From contig JADGJL010001071.1 in assembly GCA_027600665.1 (NCBI GenBank), positions 1 through 10,500 of the forward strand: 10,500 nt of DNA, read 5' to 3'. Position numbers and translations under genes: made by a program. Under the pieces are notes generated by a model, which did no database searches, was not told the origin of the DNA, and worked only from the letters and a program-made list of their open reading frames with translations. The DNA comes from Irineochytrium annulatum. Its lineage: Eukaryota > Chytridiomycota > Chytridiomycetes > Chytridiales > Chytridiaceae. The first letter of the stretch is position 1. The number at the start of each line of letters is the position of its first letter. Shown piece by piece: positions 6,796-10,500 of this stretch.

Positions 6796-9700
6796 TTACT
6801 CCTCAACCTCCTCTCCAAACTCGACTCCTTCTTTCACAGTATTACCTTCGCCAGCATTCTCTAAATCCAAACGGGCATCGACCTCGTCCTCGGATGCGCC
6901 CTCATCGTCAACCTCCTCGCCGTTCAGAAACGCTATGACCATGGGCTCCCCCGCGGCTTCAGCCTCATCCATGGCCGTCATGCCCTCATCCGAAGCAACC
7001 AACAACCCTCCTTCCCAAACTCCAGCGATCGCTTTTAAGCACCTAACCGCCCGCTTCCAACCAGACCCTCCGCCCTCCAGGCATCCGGCGACTGCGTAAT
7101 GCGCACATGTCCGGCCCCTCGAGTCCAAAACAGCAACAGCCTCCACTCCGCCCACTTCTGCGAGCATCGCCAGCACCCCGTCGTGTCCATACTGCGCCGC
7201 TACATGCGCCGCCGCCCTTCCATCTCGATCTAATATACCAGCCACGCCGTCCCCACCGACCTCAAGCAACCACGCCACGCAATCCTCCGCTCCCGTCGCA
7301 GCCGCAGCATGCAGCGGCGTCCACCCCTCGACATCCGCCTTCCGCGTGTCCTCCCCGCCTCTAGCCACAACCCGCAGGCAATCCACGGCCCCAACTCCAG
7401 CGGCCAAATGCGCCGGCGTCCTTCCATCACCCCCAGCCTCCGCCACGCCAGCGCCCCTCGCCTCCCTCGAGCGCGCAATGCACTTGACAGCGTCCGCGTT
7501 CGATCCCGCGCAGGCAAGATGCAGGGCCGTCATCCCCTCCCCGTCCGCCACCTCGTCGAGCGGCGGCGTCATTCCCGGCGCGTCGTGCGCCATCAAAACG
7601 ACCAGGAGCTCCTCGACACCGCCGCCGCCGTTGCCGTCTTCGCCCGACGCCTCGCCCAGGACGGCGAGGTGCATGGGCGTGGACCCGTCCCCGCTGAGAC
7701 ATCGCACCATGTCGGCCGTGCGCGGTGAGCCGGGCGGGCCGGCGCGGGCGAGTAGGACGGCGCAGGCGGCGGCATGCCCGCCCCATGCGGCCGCGTGGAG
7801 CGGCGTCGTGCCGGCGTCATCTCGGGCCATAAGGAGAGATGCGTTGTCATCATCCGGGAAAAAGAGGGCGACATGGTCCAGTAGGTTGGTGAGGGAGTGG
7901 AGGGAGCCCGACTGCGCTGCGAGGTGGAGGGCAGTGCTGCCGTCGTTGTTAGGGAGCAATGCGGCGGCGAGCGCCTCATCGCGAAGTTTTGACAAGAGAG
8001 TGGTTAAAGTCTCAGCGTGGTCGTTCAGGGCCGCGAGGTGGATGGCCGTGTTGCCCGCGGCGTCTTTTGCCGTAATATAGTCGGAAATCGCACCCCTATC
8101 AACGTCGTCGGCGTCCAGATCGCCCCACCACGAGAGGAGGGCCGTGACGACGGAATGAGAGGGCTGGGATGCGGCCGCGTGGAGGGCCGTGGATGCATCC
8201 GTCCCGAGGTGAAGGGTCGCGTCCGCGCCGTGGTCGAGAAGAAGGGTGACGACGACGGACTGGGAGGACCGGGCTGCCCGCCAAAGTGGGGTGTGACCCG
8301 AAACGGGATCGCTCGCGTTCGGATTCAAGCGCGTGGAAGAGGAGTTGAGGAGGTCGTACGCGCGATCAAGATCGCCAGCCTCGCACGCAGTGAGAAGAGC
8401 CTGGACGTCGACAGGGTGGTGAGTCGGAAGATTTAGGGCGAGGTGGACGTTTTTAAGTAGGTCGTCGAGGAGCGCGTCAGTGTAGCCATCTTGAGCATTG
8501 AATTGGCTAAACGCGCAGGTTAACAAAAAATCGAAACGAAGTTAAATAAGATCACGCACTCATATTCACTTAGCAAACTTCCAAGAGCGGACTCCTCCAA
8601 AACCTGTTCAACCATAAGATCCCGCTCACCGACTATCAGAAAACAATGATTAGATCAAAATGCTCTAACGGCCCAAACAGAGGACACCTACCCACGACAG
8701 ACACGATCGGAAGATCCAGCCCGTTCGCCGCCAGTTGGAAAGCCTTAACGCATGTTGGGTCCGCCACGAACTCGGCAGATACGAATGCAATCACCATCGA
8801 TGCCCGCCTAAGGACGCCAACTAGGTCCAGATATGTGGCGGGGGTAGACTGTGAATGGTTGTAGAAGTCCAGCCAGGGCTCTACCTGCTCGCCCTGCAAC
8901 ACTTCGTAAAGCTCTCGCGGGTTCGTTCTGGATTCAAAAAGCACTCAGTCGACAGTGTACGCATACAAGAAAGGAACGTCACAATACGCAACTGTTCGTC
9001 CGAGTCTGCATTCTGCCACGCCGAAAGAATCACAACCAGAGGTAGCGGCGGGCCCTCCACAACATCTCCATCAACCGCGCCGGCGTCATTGGCATCCTTT
9101 AATTCCGCTTCCCCTCCACCCTCCGCACTCAGCTCCCTATCGCCTTCTTCATATTCTTCTCCTTCATCTTCATCGTATCCCACGTCCTCCGCCTGCGTGC
9201 CGTCCTCGTCGCGTAGGATGACGGTCCCACCGGCGGACGAGCCTCCCGCGACGCCATCGCCCGAAACCAGTGAAGACCCGTCCCGCCCAGTCGCGTACTC
9301 CGCGTCACTGGCCCCATCCGCGACTCCGACGCCGCATTCTGCAACCTGCTCCTCGTCGTCGTCATCCTCCTCCTCGCTCGACTCGGCCATCCGCCGCCTG
9401 CGGCTCAGGTCTTCCTCGATCTTCGCCGGCGACAACGGAGAGGCAGGAGCCGGCGCCGACAGCAGCATCCTCCGCGTCCTTATCCCACCGAGTCCACCGC
9501 CCACAACCTTCTCGTCCGCTACCTCCGCTCGTTTCCCTCCAGCATCGGCCGGAGAGGGCACAGCCCTTCGCCGGCCGACGAGCGCGGACGTCAGCACCAC
9601 GAGCAGCAAGAAGACGCCCCGAGCCAGCCGTCGGAGCGCCGGGGACGGGTCCGCGAGGGTCGACCGGAGGCCCAGGAGGAGGGCCGAGATGGCGCGAAGG

Positions 9701-9852
9701 GACATCAGCTTCACCCGACGTTCCTCGATCCTCAAACGAAGGTCCTCAACGGCGAGGCGCCGGTGGAGGACTGCCAGAGCCTGCGGGTCGGAACCATCGC
9801 CGCCGGTCGGGTCGCGGCCGAGGCGGGTGAGGGCAGTGAGCGCTTGACCCAT
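6796..9852 (-). CDS. TIR domain-ankyrin repeat protein with predicted membrane anchor
   Basis: Four exons on the minus strand: 9852-8988, 8943-8692, 8632-8560 and 8506-6796, summing to 2,901 nt or 966 residues plus stop. Order: MGQALT start, helical stretch (25-50), hydrophobic segment (77-93), acidic low-complexity linker (about 145-265), TIR domain (271-400), about twelve ankyrin repeats (about 427-924) and an acidic tail. TIR domains signal by self-association or by cleaving NAD; ankyrin repeats bind proteins. Introns 2 and 3 (59 and 53 nt) keep frame. Intron 1 (8987-8944) is less certain: an acceptor at 8914 also keeps frame and shortens the protein by 10 residues. The frame is open upstream to 9999, but sequence before 9852 is AT-rich and non-coding in character, so I start at 9852. 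It converges on the cyclase gene. Confidence 0.85.
6925..8415 (-). other. Ankyrin repeat array
   Basis: About twelve repeats, nearly all in exon 4, marked by the T-x-L-H-x-A-A motif and its variants: TPLWRAA, TALHAAA, TAIHLAA, TALHLAA, TPLHAAA, TPMHLAV, TALHLAC, TPAHLAA, TPLHAAA, AAAHVAA, TCAHYAV and TAMDEAE. An LLTACEAGDLDRAYDLL segment caps the N-terminal side. Several inter-repeat loops are longer than usual and acidic or Gly-rich. The last repeat lacks the usual His and leads into an acidic tail of about 42 residues. Confidence 0.9.
8560..9042 (-). other. TIR domain
   Basis: Residues about 271-397 over exons 1-3. Seen: first strand LVVILSAWQN, the VEPWLDF strand and box 2-like region, RRASMVIAFVSAEFVADPTC, and LPIVSVV as the later strand. 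These match the TIR pattern of SxSW, VWxD, hhVLSxxYxxSxWC and LPIIPV. In plant and SARM1-type TIR domains a catalytic Glu follows the Cys by three residues; here C-V-K-A places Ala 356 at that site. The domain continues as GERDLMVEQVLEESALGSLL and joins the repeats through exon 4. Confidence 0.75.
9574..9624 (-). other. Predicted transmembrane segment of the TIR-ankyrin protein
   Basis: Residues 77-93 read GVFLLLVVLTSALVG within an otherwise polar region, followed by RRR. The stretch is short for a membrane helix (about 15-17 residues) but strongly hydrophobic with a basic flank. With the Gly-2 myristoylation-like start (G-Q-A-L-T) it suggests membrane attachment with TIR and ankyrin parts in the cytosol. 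The positive-inside rule fits RRR and the TIR on the same side. Confidence 0.5.
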
Positions 9853-10222
9853 TTGAAACACCTGTTTGCAAAGGGTGTATGAGCCAGAAGGATTAGGATA
9901 AAATCTTGCGAAGATTGCATTCATTCCAATTTCATATTTTACAAGAAGGAAAGTAGAGGAACAAGAGGGTAGTAGATACAACGAGCTGCCAAGGACCACG
10001 GCAAGGAAGCGGTAAGAACTATGTTACAATGCAGGCATCGACTGAGAACAACACAAAAGGGGGTGGGCAGAAAGTAGGAAGGAAATAGACGGGAACTTCC
10101 GTCGTCATAAAAAAACACGAAGGGTGGTAAGAAACGCGAGCAAGACGTGGGGGATCAACTTAACAATCGCTTCGGGCGTTCCTCTAGGGAGAACCGAGCG
10201 AAAAGTTGCAGGGATATACAAG
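9853..10222. other. Spacer upstream of the TIR-ankyrin gene
   Basis: This holds the promoter and leader of the TIR-ankyrin gene and the 3' end of the gene at the right edge, all on the minus strand. It is more AT-rich than the flanking coding exons. I see no clear TATA box, no AATAAA on the minus strand, and no RNA gene. Continuation of the TIR-ankyrin frame to 9999 is judged chance. Confidence 0.5.
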
Positions 10223-10500
10223 CTACTCGACCTCGTCCTGGTGGGACTTTTCGTCCTCAAAATCGCCCGGGCACTCATCTGCCTCATCATCCACCTCATC
10301 GTCCCATCCATGATCGTCCTCATCATCACTCGCTTCGTCGTCCCACTGGTCATCCCCATCGTCATCTCCCTCCTCATCGATTTCATCTTCAAAAACATCC
10401 TCAAGACTCCATCCATATCGCTCTGCGTCGCTCTCCTCTGTCTCTTCCTTTACCGTCTCAGTCTTCCCCAGCTCCGCCTTCACATCCGCCCACCCCCCGA
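10223..10500 (-). CDS. Acidic C-terminus of a protein running off the right edge
   Basis: The minus strand is open from the window edge to a stop at 10225-10223, giving about 92 codons. After a Lys/Glu-rich start (ADVKAELGKTETVKEETEE) the sequence contains YGWSLEDVFEDEIDEE and a long Asp/Glu run broken by Trp and Gly (DDQWDDE, HGWDDEV), ending SHQDEVE. No ATG start is visible, so it is the 3' part of a larger gene. Acidic tails like this occur in histone chaperones, ribosome-assembly factors and vesicle proteins; I do not recognise which. The codon choice (GAC and GAT mixed) and absence of stops in a 278-nt frame support coding. Confidence 0.65.
   Translation of the reverse strand, partial: GGWADVKAELGKTETVKEETEESDAERYGWSLEDVFEDEIDEEGDDDGDDQWDDEASDDEDDHGWDDEVDDEADECPGDFEDEKSHQDEVE

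Noticed and set aside
7107..8436. Several long plus-strand open frames opposite the ankyrin exon, and overlapping minus-strand frames
   Set aside because: They are Pro/Arg/Ser-rich shadows of the GC-rich ankyrin codons. The minus-strand frame with a dozen ankyrin motifs is clearly the real one.
8855..9847. Plus-strand 330-codon Ser/Pro-rich frame opposite the first TIR-ankyrin exon
   Set aside because: It is the complement of acidic and Ala-rich codons on the minus strand (Glu/Asp runs read as Ser/Pro). It shows no domain, and the minus strand carries the TIR strand in frame across introns.
9853..9999. Upstream in-frame extension of the TIR-ankyrin protein by 49 residues
   Set aside because: Its base composition is AT-rich like a leader, unlike the GC-rich exon. 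The ATG at 9852 also gives a sensible G-x-x-x-T start, though the longer form cannot be excluded.

Overview
This window is nuclear DNA of a eukaryote with small, frequent introns. The recognisable splice sites bound introns of about 39 to 74 nt, with GT/AG ends and mostly CTAAC- or CTGAC-like branch points. The long cyclase of the soluble adenylyl cyclase type, the compact gene spacing and the intron size suggest a zoosporic fungus (chytrid or blastoclad) or a near relative. The assignment is an inference from gene content; no ribosomal or mitochondrial marker is present.

Layout: (1) At 1..326, minus strand, is the start of a glutamine-rich protein with a TATA box close to its ATG; it runs off the left edge. 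(2) At 327..1004 is a divergent upstream region with some codon-like sequence on the minus strand that I could not assemble into a gene. (3) At 1005..6436, plus strand, a 15-exon gene for a protein of about 1,578 residues fills the centre. It has two class III cyclase domains, a STAND/AAA-type ATPase and a long helical TPR-like C-terminus, which is the architecture of mammalian soluble adenylyl cyclase (ADCY10). (4) At 6437..6795 the two main genes converge on a shared 3' region. (5) At 6796..9852, minus strand, a four-exon gene encodes about 966 residues: a possible N-myristoylation site, one predicted membrane segment, an acidic linker, a TIR domain and about twelve ankyrin repeats. (6) At 9853..10222 is a spacer. 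(7) At 10223..10500, minus strand, is the very acidic C-terminus of another gene that runs off the right edge.

The two large genes are multidomain signalling proteins of the sense-and-switch type: a cyclase plus nucleotide-binding switch plus repeats, and a TIR plus repeats. Both look altered at their catalytic centres. In the cyclase, the first catalytic half keeps its metal-binding aspartates. The second half has lost the residues that read the base and one that stabilises the transition state. The linker between the halves carries four protein kinase A consensus sites, which suggests feedback. The TIR domain has alanine where NAD-cleaving TIR domains have glutamate. Nothing in the sequence shows that the two proteins act together; their convergence is only a reason to ask.

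Exon coordinates were set by eye from splice signals, reading frame and family motifs. The first junction of the TIR-ankyrin gene is the least certain.
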